Part shown: piece by piece, positions 43,791 to 56,252 of the stretch
Position numbering within the stretch: position 1 is the stretch's first letter
How the letters are laid out: the number at the start of each line of letters is the position of its first letter
Source: Paraspadella gotoi
Lineage: Eukaryota > Chaetognatha
Assembly (NCBI GenBank): GCA_051294375.1
Contig: CM119270.1
Coordinates: 13,929,316 to 13,993,315, forward strand
DNA: 64,000 nt
Direction: 5' to 3'
Translations under genes and position numbers: made by a program
Notes under the pieces: generated by a model
The model's database searches: none
Told to the model about the DNA's origin: nothing
Seen by the model: only the letters and a program-made list of their open reading frames with translations

Positions 43791-44791
43791 TCATTTTCGA
43801 CACACGTTGCACATGTACGGACATTCGTAGGCAGCGTTGAAAAACTTTTTGCAATAAGACTTGTCCCACGTTTTGCCGCAGAACCAAGAGTCTCTCTTGG
43901 GGCAGTTGAGTTCCCCGCAGTCTTTGCCCTTGAACACTTTGGTGCATTTGCACTTGCAGGTGGTCAGGTCTAGTTTTCCGTGGTTGTGACACTTTAATCC
44001 TGCGGAATTTCAAGGGATGGGTTTTTATGTTAAGCTAATACAAAATGCGGGCAACTCTACCCGGTCCCCTACTCAGTACTCACCCCCGCACGCCGCTCCC
44101 TCGCACACCCCGCACATGTAAGGGCACGTTTCGGGCACGTTGTGGTACTGTTCGCAATAGTCTTTTGGGTAGCCCCTCGGGTAGGGCTGCCCGCACAGCT
44201 CGGGGTCGGTGGGGGGACAGTTTTTGGCCTCGCACGTCTCGCCGCGCCAGAGATCCCCGCACGCGCATTGGCAAGTGTCGAGGCTAAGCGAACCACCGTT
44301 GTAGCAAACTTTACCGCCGCAGTCGCACAGTCCGTCTTTGCATCGGCCGGGACACATGGAGCAGCGATCATGCTCGTCGGAGGCCGGCTTGTAGGGCAAC
44401 ATGTGTTGGTAGTTGCCGCCTTAGGTGAGAGAACAACTTGGTTAAACATTCATCATTTTTTTAAAGGTTGGGAACAGGTAAATTTTGATGTTTCATAATT
44501 GAAACCAGGTTTAATGAATTTAAAAAGGACTAAATCCTTCCTATACCGAACCTGGTCCGTAGTTGCAGACGAGATTGAAGCCGGTGTAGCCCCACTTCCG
44601 GATGTCGGGACACCAAGTCGAGGCGCATCCCACTCTGGAGGTGTTTGACCAAACCAATTGAGAATAGTGTCCGCACTGGAGGTTGTTGCGTTCGGCCTCT
44701 TCCTTGCGACCGAGATCCCAGTCGCAGTCGGCGATCTCTCGATACCATCGAGACACGGCCGTCTTCCAATTGTTGGAGAAGGTGGCCACCG
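43791..44791 (-). CDS. CAP-protein 3' exon set B: CAP C-terminal half plus EGF/ShK-like cysteine-rich modules
   Basis: Three exons: 44791-44552, 44419-44084 and 43999-43791, all phase 1, ending in TGA. The first encodes the second half of a CAP domain with canonical CGHYSQLVWSNTSRVGCA. The second has EGF-like CDCGGKVCYNGGSL and a ShK-like module ending CPYMCGVC. The third repeats an EGF-plus-ShK pair ending CPYMCNVC. No exon for the N-terminal CAP half (with the HNxxR motif) occurs between 44792 and 45905. The set is therefore either a 5'-truncated tandem duplicate or an alternative terminal cassette of the gene at 45906-49354; its first acceptor is phase 1, the same as that gene's exon 5. 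Expected to be secreted. Confidence 0.75.
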
Positions 44792-45905
44792 CTGGGGTTA
44801 GGGTGGGGGGTAAGTTGAGGAAAATCGAAAGAGGGTTGAATGAATCGTTAATGAAAAGAAATGAGTGGTCGGAAAAAACAAGTTTTCTCTATTTTTTTTC
44901 GACCACTGCGTGCAAACAAAGCTTTAAAGGCAGTTCCGGAACAACGGACGGAAAAATATGGCCGATGGCTACGTAACAATGTAAAATAAAAAAATATAAT
45001 TAAAAGTATTTTATTTGTTATCATTCAAACGTTAATTCCGGGAAGCCTTTAGAGTTATCAAAGATAAAAAAAAACATAGCGCGAACATAAAATGCACATA
45101 CGAACTGTTAATTAAGACGAAGTTTCGGCCGTGCACATTTTTTTTTAGTACCATTCGTTAATCTAAATCATCTCGCAGGCATAATCGCGCGGATCTCTCC
45201 ACGAAAGTTTCTTCGCTACAACGACAAAAGTTCACGAGTTGCCGATCGGTACGAAAAAGAGACTGTGAGAAGTCACGAAAGAGTTACCAATCAGTTACCA
45301 ATAAAGTTTCTTCGCCAGCAGTTGCTTCCTGTTTAGTAACTGAAATATAATGATAANNNNNNNNNNGCATCAATAATAAACAAGTTGCAACAGCTGATTA
45401 AATGGCGAAAATTTCCCGCGTTGATCAGACATACAATGCGCCATCAAAAATAATCTACGACAGAAAATTAGCATAATTATAACGCCGATAAATAACGAGG
45501 AAGGCTCGTTGGCACGTGAGGCTAGAAAATAGCGAGTATAAAACATCATAAAAGTTGGAAATATGTATGTTTACCCTGTTAATTTGTAATCGAGATTTGA
45601 ATTCAAAACGTTTCAAAACTTTTCTTCGAAAACTATATTTTATCTTTTAATTCCGCCTGATTATATACCGAAGAGTTCGTTATAAAACGTTTCAAAATCT
45701 CCGAAGATTCAAAACACCCTGTACGCGATTCGGACCTTAAAATTAACAAGTAAAATCGGGTAATCCTCATATCACATAAAGGAAAAAAAAAATATTAAAA
45801 TAAATTTGTGAAAAAACCAGAAAAAACCATCGAAATTTAACCGCAACCGACTAACCGTTAACCGTTAACCGCTTTCGGAAAGTATTAATGCTTTCGGCCA
45901 ACCGT
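44792..45905. other. Stretch between CAP exon sets, with N gap
   Basis: AT-rich DNA containing a 10-N gap at 45357-45366. I looked for a missing CAP N-terminal exon and a signal peptide on the minus strand and found none. Confidence 0.6.
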
Positions 45906-46393
45906 CTACCGTTTGCGGCAAACGTTGCACATGTAAGGACACTCGTAGGATGCGGTAATGATTCGTCTGCAATAACTCTTGTCCCATTTCTTGCCGCAGA
46001 ACCAAGAGTCCTTCTTCGGACATCGCAATTCGCCGCAAGTGTCGCCTCCAAAGATCTTCTGGCATTTGCAGGAGCAGGTGGTCAAGTCGAGCGTCCCGCC
46101 ATTTGCGCAGGATTTGCCTAAAGAAAAAGAGATTTTCTTGAGGTTTTCTTGCGAATTGTCTTCGTCGCCGTCAGCTTCGTCGTGTAGATGTTGTATCGTT
46201 TTTAAACCGGGTTCAGCTTGAATTTGAATGCAAAGAATTTAATATTTTTAAATATAAAAGAAATAATCTAAATTTCAATTCCGTAAACCTACGAATTTGA
46301 CAATGTTTTAACGTTTTCAATTGAAAAGATAAGATCTCAACAACAAAGGCCATAAGAACATCAAAAAACACCGTTAACAACAACAACAATAAC

Positions 46394-46474
<81 letters not shown>

Positions 46475-49354
46475 CGTTACCTCCGCATCTCGCTCCTGTG
46501 CAGATGCCGCACATGTAGGGACATTCGCGCTGCACCTTTCTATTCTCTTTGCAGTAATCTTTGGGGTAGCCCCTCGGGTAGGGCAGCCCGCAGATCTCTG
46601 GCTCGGTGGGCGGGCAGGCCTTCTCCTCGCAACTAGGTCCGGCAAAAAGCGGGTGACAGGAGCAGCTGCAGGAGCTCGGGTCCAGCGTCCCTCCGTTGTA
46701 GCAGACTTTGCCGCCGCAGTCGCACAGGCCGTCGCGGCATCGGGATCGGCACATGGCGCAGGAGCCGCCGAGACTCGCCGCCGGCCGGTAAGGGGTCGTG
46801 CGGAGGGCGTTGCCTTCCGGTCCGTAGTTACAGACGAGGCTGAAGCCCGTGTTGCCGGAGAGCCCGCCGGATTTTCCGGCCCAATCAGCCACTTCCGGGC
46901 ACCAGGCCGAGGCGCAGCCCAAGCGAGATGAGTTGGACCAGACCAGCTGCGAGTACTCGGCGCAACTGTGACCTCGATTCTTGGCCGACGAAGATCCCGA
47001 TAAATCCCAGTTACATTCCGAAATCTGCGAGTACCACTGCGGGACGGCAGTGCGCCAGAAGCTGGGGCTGGGATCGATGGCTGGGTGGGTGGCGAAGGGG
47101 GTTAGAGGTGGAGAAGGGAGAAAAGAAGGAGGCTGGTAGGGAAAAGAGAAAGAAAGAAAGAAGGACAGAAAAAGAATATTCAAAGAAAGGGAGAAAAAAA
47201 AGGGGAAAAAAAGAGAAAGTCGTAAAGAAGGAAAAAAGAGATAAAATAGAAAGAAGAAAAAAGAAAGAAAGAAAGAAAGAAAGAAAAGAAAGAAAGAAAG
47301 AAAAAAAAAATAAATAAAAAATAAAAAAATAAATAATAAATAAATAAATAAATTAAATAAATAATATATAATAAATAAATAATAAATAAATAAATAAATA
47401 AATAAATAAAAATAATAAATAAATAAATAAGGAAAGAAGAAAGAAGAAAGAAAGAAAGAAAGAAGAAAGAAAGAAAAAAATCTACTACTTGCCACTTTTT
47501 TCAAAGTGATTGATTAGCCCTGCGAATTCGTAGTTAATGTTTAGTTTGTTTACTTGTTTAGTAATTACAAGCTTAAAAAGATCGAACTAGTGATCGGGTC
47601 GTGAATCGGCAACGATGCTCGAGTTTTCGTAGGAAATAAAAAAATCGATCCGGCTTTTTTTTTTAAATTTTACTTTTTCTTTTCATCATGAGCCTTACAC
47701 AACCTTCTCTCATATTTTTTTTTTTATTTTCTTTTTGAAATTGTTAAACGGATCCACTTGTGATGATGTAAGCAAAAAATAAGTGAAAATCTCTGAAATG
47801 ACTCATTCGTCGCCGTATCTCACGGTTAAATCTTTTTACTTTGACAAAATGCACGCGAGTCAAAGAGAGCAGAACTATGAAATCAAAAAACAAAAAAACT
47901 CACCAATGTTTTGTCCAACCACAAGATTGTCCAGATGCCTTTCTTGCCTAAAAGGATCCGACAGGATATTACATTTTTATATTTTTTTTAACGAATTGAC
48001 GATTAAAAATAGCACAATATTATTAATCTTCTCTCGTCCACCTGGTGTCGTGAGCGAAGAGGCAGTGTTCAGCGTGAATCTTGGCCTTTTCTCGAGTTCG
48101 TCGTCCCAAACCATTTTCTGCATGTCCTGCGCACGTGGGATTTTGGAGATGGGGTAACCTCGGACGCCTGTGTGATTATTGAAAATAGTTTTCAACAAAA
48201 GTATTCGAATAATCGCAAACTGTTGAAAATAAAAAAATAAGCTAGAAAACTGCCTTCACTTCAAAATAATTTTGAAGTGAGTAAAGTGAGTGAAGTGAGA
48301 ATTTTAATCATAAGAAACTATGTCTAGGGCTGAATTTGTTAAACACCACAAACTATTTACTATCAGTTACTTTTTATTAAAAGAACTCATTTTAAGAATG
48401 ACGATCGTAGTTGAAAGTAAGCTTCTAAAATATTTAATAAATAACTTCTATATGCAAATGAGCTTAAAGTCCTGATACCTGGCAGTTGTCCTCTGTAGCG
48501 ATTGTGCGCCTCCAAAATCTCATCCTTTTGTATCTGAGTCAAAGCTCCGATTTTTTTCAGTTTGTTCACTTCAGTTTTGTACAGCGCGTTCTCTTTGATC
48601 GCCTCCTTGATCTTTCCTAGAATTGGGTATGGGTTTGTCATTACGTTTTTGTTAAAATTGAAATAAATTTATATAACAGTTTTCTACCTTTTTTCGGCCA
48701 TTTGATCTGCAGTAATTGCTTCTCGGGCAGAAAATGTTTTCCGTTTTCCAGATTATTTCTCTTCTTCCCATTGTATTTTCCGTTGTATCTTCCGTTGTAT
48801 TTTCCGTTGTGATTGTTACGCCCTCTGGACGATGACGTTTTGGGCGACGATCTCGACGACGACGAAAACTTCCACGACTTCGACGACGACGACGACGAAT
48901 GCGGCGACGACGAACGCGACGAAGATGAACCCGACGAAGATGAACCCGACGAAGATGAACCCGACGAAGACGACCTCCACGACGACGACGATCGTGAGGA
49001 CGAAGGTTTCGTCTTCGCCGCCGCCGTCTTCGTCGTTGTCGTCTTCCGCCGAGAATTCCGGCGCCGAGATCCGCCGGTCCGCCGAGTCATCGTGAACCGT
49101 TTCTCGCGCGGCGCCGAGTTTTGGTGGAATTCTTCGATGTCGGCGTCGTTGGAATCGGATTCGTCGATTAAAGCGGCTTCGTTATTCTTTTCTGCTCTGA
49201 CTTCAATTCCAATGGAACCGGAAGTGGCGCTCACGGCGTCTTCGACATCTTGCGGCGTCGATTTTTGGGCAGCGCCGTGGTTCAGGAAAATAGAAAGGAA
49301 GACAATCAAGAGGGCGTGCCGGAAACCAGCGATATGGCTCATTGAAGGCGACAT
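45906..49354 (-). CDS. Secreted CAP-superfamily protein with Ser-rich linker and cysteine-rich tail
   Basis: Exons: 49354-48688, 48616-48479, 48167-48042, 47947-47904, 47080-46481 and 46117-45906, about 595 residues. A signal peptide (residues 1-29) is followed by a low-complexity Ser/Arg-rich region (about 95-200), then a CAP domain with AHNRYR (about 260), EHCLFAHD and EYSQLVWSNSSRLGCA. Two EGF-like plus ShK-like pairs follow, ending CPYMCGIC and CPYMCNVC. CAP proteins act extracellularly; the target here is unknown. Exon 3 has a frame break at the A4 run (48087-48090): one missing base shifts the frame between MVWDDELEK and KIHAEHC. Restoring it also makes the next splice phase fit, so an undercalled base is likely. 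The usual GHYTQ histidine is Glu here. Exons 5-6 are duplicated at 43791-44791. Confidence 0.85.
46388..46472. repeat. AAT microsatellite inside the CAP gene
   Basis: About 28 AAT units beginning a few bases after the donor GTAACG of exon 5 (read on the minus strand as ATT repeats). Confidence 0.95.
47130..47480. repeat. GAAA / AAAT low-complexity tract in CAP gene intron 4
   Basis: GAAA-rich blocks flank an AAAT-rich centre. The tract explains a long but meaningless Phe/Leu-rich reading frame on the minus strand. Confidence 0.9.
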
Positions 49355-50977
49355 TTCCGTTTTCGCAAAATTAGTTATCAACCTTCTTTTGTAGTACATG
49401 TATTTATTATTTATTTTTTCATCACCGATCAAGGTTGGTTGAATCTGTAAATTTATCGACGTCTTTCTTTTTACTCTTTCGTCTTCAGACTTTTAAATAA
49501 AAATCCTTATGTTTTTTCCACGTTTTTTTTTAAATACCGCTCCCGCTCTCTCTCTCTCTCTCGTTCGTTTTCTCTCTCTCTCTCTCTCTCTTTCTTTCGC
49601 AGCGATATATCTTTTTTCCCCTCGCTCCCTCTTTTCTCAGTGTTTATCCCAAGGGAGAACAGGGAGAGAGTTGTTGAGAACTAAAAATAAACCTGAAGCA
49701 ATTAAAAAAATAATAAAAAAATGGATAAATAATAAAACCTGAAGCAATAAAAAGTATAAAAGTTAAGCAATGAAAAAATGATAAACAAAAAACAGAGAAA
49801 AAAAAACAAATAAAAAAAATAATGAACAATAAAAATCGTCTAGAAATAAAAAGACGATAAAAATCGTAAAAGAAGAAATCTCTCGCATTCGCAGAAAATC
49901 ACGAAATCGATCAAAGAAAATAAATGAACACACACAAAAAAAAAAAAAAAATCCGTTTTATTCGCGGAAAAATCACAAACTCGACCGCGTGAAAAATCAC
50001 AGACGGAATCGATTTTCGTCACTGATTTTAACTATTAGAGTATTTCCTCCACCCGTGAGGTTCGGCATCAAGGGAGGGGGGGGGGGTTCTGGATTGTAGC
50101 TGGTTAAATAAAATTTTAATGATTCTAAATTTCTGTTACAAAATAAATAAAAGTCTCTCCCGGATGTGAGAGAATGAGAATCCAAATTTACTGCGTTACG
50201 AAAAAGGAACTTGTGTGTTTATATCGAGAGAGAAGGAAAGAGAGGAAGAGAGAGGAAGAGAGAGGAAGAGAGGACCGAATGTAAACATTCTCTGTTGTCA
50301 CGAAAAACGCGCAGCTTCGATTAGATTCAATTAGTGTTGACATCGAGAAGGAGCGTCTTGTCACGAATATTTAAAAAAGGAAAAAAAAAAAAGAAAGACG
50401 TTTTCCGTCTCTCGTTTTCGTCTCCCGACGCAGAAATGACGACTGTTTTATTCTCCCCTCTTCCATCCCCCCTAACTCGCCCCCTTCCATCGCCCTTTAT
50501 CTCTTCAAGGTGCGACGTGCTCGTTTGATTTCGTTATGGCGATAAATTCTTTGTTAAAATAAGAGACCTTATTCTCTTTATGGTGTTAGGATGCTACATA
50601 TCTCTTTTTTCAAATTATTTTTATAACTGCCGCAATCGTACGCACGCATAAAAAAAATATACTTAAGATAAATCCATCCTATATGTCAGAGGATTGTAAC
50701 TTTAATTCTTGACTATTCATAAGCTAATCAATAAGTACGAACAGGCGTCTGTCGGTTCATCCGTCCTCCCGAGAGATGACCATTTTTCAAAATGTTCATA
50801 CTTAGACTTTCAAAAGAAAAAAAAAATTCAAAAAATAAATATCAATACTAATAATCTTGTTAAGTACGGAAACCAATTAGCACAAGAACGATAACAACGG
50901 AGTTTCTTTCATCCTTATTTTTCTTTCTCGTTCTTTCCCCGTTCCGTCTTTTTTCTTTTAATGGAGAGAGAGAGAGG

Positions 50978-51042
<65 letters not shown>

Positions 51043-51880
51043 TTTGCCTTCACGCCTTTCTGTTTATTTTTCCTCCCTGAATTGAACTTTAGAGGGGAAA
51101 TTCTCAGACAANNNNNNNNNNCAGCGAATATAGAGACATGATGTCATGAAGCTATAAATTGACAAACTTAAAGACTTTTTTACCTGTCTGAGTACAAAGT
51201 AACGAAGAAATAAAGGTAAAAGTTTTTTTTATTGATTTTATTGACACAAGGGCAACCGTTGTACAATGAGAGGATCATAAATTAAACTACAAAATAAATA
51301 TTACAAGTGAGAAGTCGTTGATGCTGTTTTATCACAATTCAAAAATAAGAGGAGAAAAAAAATTACGATAAAAAACAAGAAATAAAAAAATAAAAATGAT
51401 CATAGTTCAATGACAGGATTCAATTTCAATGACGAGAATGTCAGTTTGCGATCAAATTTTGTTATTCGCCGATCGGCTCATTAATTCTTCCTCTTCAATT
51501 CTCATTTTATGAATATTATTTGAAACAATTTGGAAGAAACATTAAAAGTTCTCTAAATACATGCAATCGTTTATCGATCAATAAATGCTTCATAACACCC
51601 ATTTTTCCGTGACTCTATCCGTACTTCGTTATCGTATTCTTTTTCATTTTAGTTTTAGTTCTCATTCACCTGATCAATCAACCGAAGACAAAGTTTGAAT
51701 CAATGTTGTCTATATTCATTCCCCCACCTTTTTCCATCATCTCTGTCTTTGAACCCATCAATCTCTCTCATATCCCATATTCCCACCCCCCTTCTTTCCA
51801 TCGCCCCCACGCCCCCCGGTCCACCCCCCTACCCTTCCTTCAACTTGGCCTTGAGCCAAACGATCCTCTCTGATCTTCTC
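49355..51880. other. Intergenic region upstream of the CAP gene
   Basis: CT tract at 49540-49595, a GA-rich block at 50225-50275, a GA microsatellite at 50964-51039 and a 10-N gap at 51112-51121. It contains the CAP gene's presumed promoter and the 3' flank of the channel gene. No gene supported. Confidence 0.6.
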
Positions 51881-54800
51881 TCAGCACAAGGCGAAGCACA
51901 TCGCGAGCAGCGCCATCCCGAGGAGGATGTAGCAGGCGGAGAGAATTCCCGCCGTGGCGGAGCTGACGCCTGGAGAAAGGAGGGTTAGAGGCCGTCTTAG
52001 GGGAGCGGAATCTCTCTGGAGCAGAGTTGACTACTGGAGTGAATAGCGAGAATCAAATTATATCGACTTGATTATCAATGCAAAGTAAATGAAATGAAGT
52101 AAAAAGAAACGAAATGAATTAAAACAATAAATCGATATGCATACAAATAAATAACTTAATGTTAATGTAATGTTAATTGATCAGATTCCAGACGGCATCG
52201 CTCAAACGATCAAGTCTCAAGCAGCTTCAAAACAAAACGAGACAGCAAGCCAAGAACAACAACAAAAACAACGACAACGATAAACCGCTTGTAACACAGG
52301 AGGCGTCACTGGACGTCCTTCCAACTCACTCGGCACGTAGTCCCCGAATCCGATTGTCGAGAGAGTCACGAAGCTGAAGTAGATGGAATCGGTCGTCGTC
52401 CATCCTTCCGAGTGACCGAAGACGCCGGCGCCCAATAGCAGGTAGAGGATGAGGATGCCGGCCGTCAGCGTCAGCGGGACCATGACGTCCTCTTCGTCGT
52501 CGTATTCGTCGTCGTCGTCGGCGTTGTCGTCGAACGAGTTTTTGGCGCGGTGATAAGCTCTGAGGAAAAATCATTTGCTCTTTAAGTAAACATTAATTAC
52601 AAAGCAACAGAGTTTTTATTTGTTATTACAACGATGATTTAAAAATTTCGGACATGCTTCGGTTCTTGATTTTTGCGAACCTTCTTCAGCGCAAGGTTTT
52701 GACAGTTTCACAATTATGCAAAACTTTAATTAATAATTATGATATGAATGCAGTTAATATATAAATAGTTATTCGATTAATCAATTGGAATTTTAAAATT
52801 TCTTTATACTGGCTGCAGATTGATTTAAAATTTTTACATGATTAATTCATCATGTCAAAATTTTTCATGAAATAATTATCATAAACATCGTTCAAAATTC
52901 CAACTCTCGATCCATAACCTAGTCATCCTTTCGTCCACCGCCGAATCCTCGAACTCTCCGCCGACTTGACCGCAGAAATCCTTCGTCTTAGGTTTCTTGT
53001 TGGCGCCGCCGCCACCGCCGCTGACGCCGCCCTCCCCAATGTTGGCGTCGAAATCGATGTTGGGCGTCTTCCGCGCTTGTTCGTACCAATCTTTGGAGTA
53101 GGCGTTCGACGAGATGTTCACGTCGTAGTTGCTGATGGAGATTAGTGGGTGTTATTAATCATATTGTGGCAACACATTCACTATCGCCACCCGCCTGAGT
53201 CCATCAGCGCAGGCCCGTTGGCGTAAGAGCGAGAATTCTCTCTTCCCACCAAAACCGTTTTGGGTTCGCGCCCCATTGGTGTCAATGCTATTAAGCGGGA
53301 CGGGACGTCAAAGCCACCAGTAGTGGCGAACTACAGTCAGATCCGAAGTTCAGAAACTAGCAGATAACAGGCGGTAGTTTGTCGTGTGGCACTAAAATAT
53401 AATCATATAAAGATGGAATAAAAAATGCAAACAATTTTACAGGCCCAATGCTACGCTCAGTGATGTTTACGTACATTTAGAAATAATCGGTTAAACAAAA
53501 AAAATGTCAGATTTTAAAAGATGTACACTTGTTTGTCAGCTCCGTCGCAACACTTCGCGCCATTTCCTACGACCATTTTCTCTTCACCTCACCAAAGAAG
53601 AAACTCACTTGTGCCAATTTTCGTTCCTTCTCTCTTCCAACTCCCTCCCCCGGTTCTCCTCTTCCTCCGCCCCGCTCTTCCTCTTCCTCATCTTGGTGCA
53701 GATTTTCCCGCCAAGACGAAAGATGAGCGACCGAATCTTTTTGTAGACGCAGCTGAAGAGATTCGTCATCGGGACTCCGAGGAGAGCGAGGAAGAGGCCG
53801 AAGATTGGAATGCCTGGGAGGAAGAGGATGATGGGAGACCTTTTTTGATTTCCGCGCCGATTTTCTAAAATTGAAGAGTCTGTTGCATAATATTTTGTAT
53901 CCAACGACGATACAAACGACTCAGGCGTAGCAAATGGCGACGATCCGTCCGGCGACAGTGTGAGGGCGATGTTCATACCGATGGTGGAGATGATGGTGAC
54001 GGCGAGAAGGTGGAGGCGCCCAGCCCGCCGGAGTCTTTACAGTCCTCGTGCTGACCGTACAGGCCACCTGAGGTTGGACCGCGAGAAATGCGCGGGAAAG
54101 TTGAATTAATTGAATTAATGGTAATATTTTGTCAATTTGATTTATACGAAATCAATACCGATTTATGATAAACAAGATGAGTGGTTAACTGGTTATAACA
54201 ATATTTAATATTAGTATAGATGTAAATATTTTAAAAAAGAATCGTGTAAGACACTAACGCTTCGCGGTAAGTGTCGAGGACATTGGTAAGGTTGTCGACG
54301 AGATTGTCGGAGTTGGATCCGCGAAGCGTTTGATGAGCCCCGATCCGATGGCCTTCACCTGCAAACGCCCAGACCTAATTACGTTTAACCAACAAATTAT
54401 TCATTAAATTTACAGATCTCAATATGTATATGTATGTTATATAGGCGAAAAATTACAAATAAAATAAAGGTTTGAAAGAACACTCTATAAGGATGCAACA
54501 AATAACTTGAATTTTTAGCTACAAGGAATCGATCACACCTGTGCTCGTCGATTGCCGACTTGTCTTTCTTTGCAAAACTGACGAGCTGTCTTTTCCTCCA
54601 ACAGTTGAAATAATCTAAATCATGAATAAAGCAGTAATAATAGAAACGGCTCACGAAGCTCGCAATTCATTCCATCACGGAATGACGGACCTCCCGGTCG
54701 CAGAATAAACGACGATAAGGAGGCAAGATGCCGACGGGGCCAGAAGGGCCGAAGCGCGTTGGAACAAAAGTGGCGACCTTCGCCCCGCATCGCGCCGCCT

Positions 54801-55960
54801 AAGTATTGATTTAAGTATGGTAATTTATCGGCGTCTTGCGCATTTGTTTTTTTTTGGGAATCTTGAAGACTTGTGCCGAGAGCGCTAGCAGTTGTGCATG
54901 ATTTTTTTTGTTAAAAAACAAAGTGATCGGGTCACTTGCATTCAACTTTTTAAAATACTAGTAATTGTTTCTTATTTTTTAATTGTAGTGCTTCTGTAAA
55001 CTTACGCTTGTGTCGCCTGACTTGTTCCTAATTTTATAAATTTGCTTATACGTCTTATATTGTAAGGATGTAGGTATGTGATGAGTTGGAATCAAGAGTT
55101 GATATCTTTAGTATCTGATATATTTTGTATAGTTTTTTTTTTAAATTAGTTAGCCCAGTGCTATTTGTATATGTTACTATCCTATATAATGTCAATTTCT
55201 TTTTTTTTTTTCTGACGAAGTGGACACAGATTCAGATTCCTCGTAAAGTTATTAAAGATAAATCTTTTTCCAGAAATTATCATTTCTTAGCAAATTGATA
55301 TGCGTCTATATAGTTTTTACATTTTTAACACTTAATAAAATAATTTTAACAGATGTATCTTCGTTATTCGATTTGTAAGATCCAAGGTCTGATCTTAAAT
55401 AAAAATTTTTTGAAATTTGCTTTATTATATTTTTTATATATATACATAGGACTTACTGGTGGCCACTAATTATAAATTACAAATAATTTACCAAGTATTT
55501 TTTGTTTTACTCTTATGTTTTTATTGCTAATTTTATTTTTTGAATTTTATTATTTATTACATCACTTAATGTGGAGGGATACGGGTTCTGATAATATTGA
55601 ACTTTAACTCTAACTTAATTCCATAAGTTTAGAGCTTCATTTTATTTCTGATGGTTTATAACTCATAAGCTCTGCCAAAACTCACCTGTTTTACTAGTCA
55701 TGTTTAAATAGTCACATTGTTTGATAATTTTGTTTTTCATCGTTCCGCCGCTGGATTTTAATTTTAGTTCAATTATGTTTCTTATCCCATCATTGATTTT
55801 TTTGGACGCGTATATTGATACGTAAATAAAGACAAAAAAAAGATTATTTTTTTTGGCGCAATTACTCAAGTAGTTGAAAATTTTGGATTGATTCAACTGG
55901 TTTCAAAAAATAGAGCCACAAGGCAGTCTCTCTCTCTTCTCTCTCTCTCTCTTCTCTCTC

Positions 55961-56022
<62 letters not shown>

Positions 56023-56196
56023 GTTCTCTCGTACACACGCGGATAAAATCGATAATAACCTCCATTCGTGAGGACACGCGAGACCAACGCCGAAAATTCT
56101 CGTAAGGGTGCCAATCAACATCATCATCATTATCATCTATCATCATCATCATCATCATCTTCAGTCATCATTATAATCATCATCATCATCAATCAT

Positions 56197-56252
<56 letters not shown>

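Noticed and set aside
46374-47504. 376-residue continuous minus-strand frame
   Set aside because: Only 46481-47080 is a real exon; the rest is low-complexity intron and an AAT microsatellite.
48813-49394. Plus-strand Asp/Glu-rich frame of 193 residues
   Set aside because: It is the complement of the Ser-rich linker in CAP exon 1; the minus-strand signal peptide and splice phase support that strand.
55200-55240. Possible further hammerhead-like motif (CTGACGAAG...)
   Set aside because: No stem II pairing and no GAAAC/ATGTC block follow.
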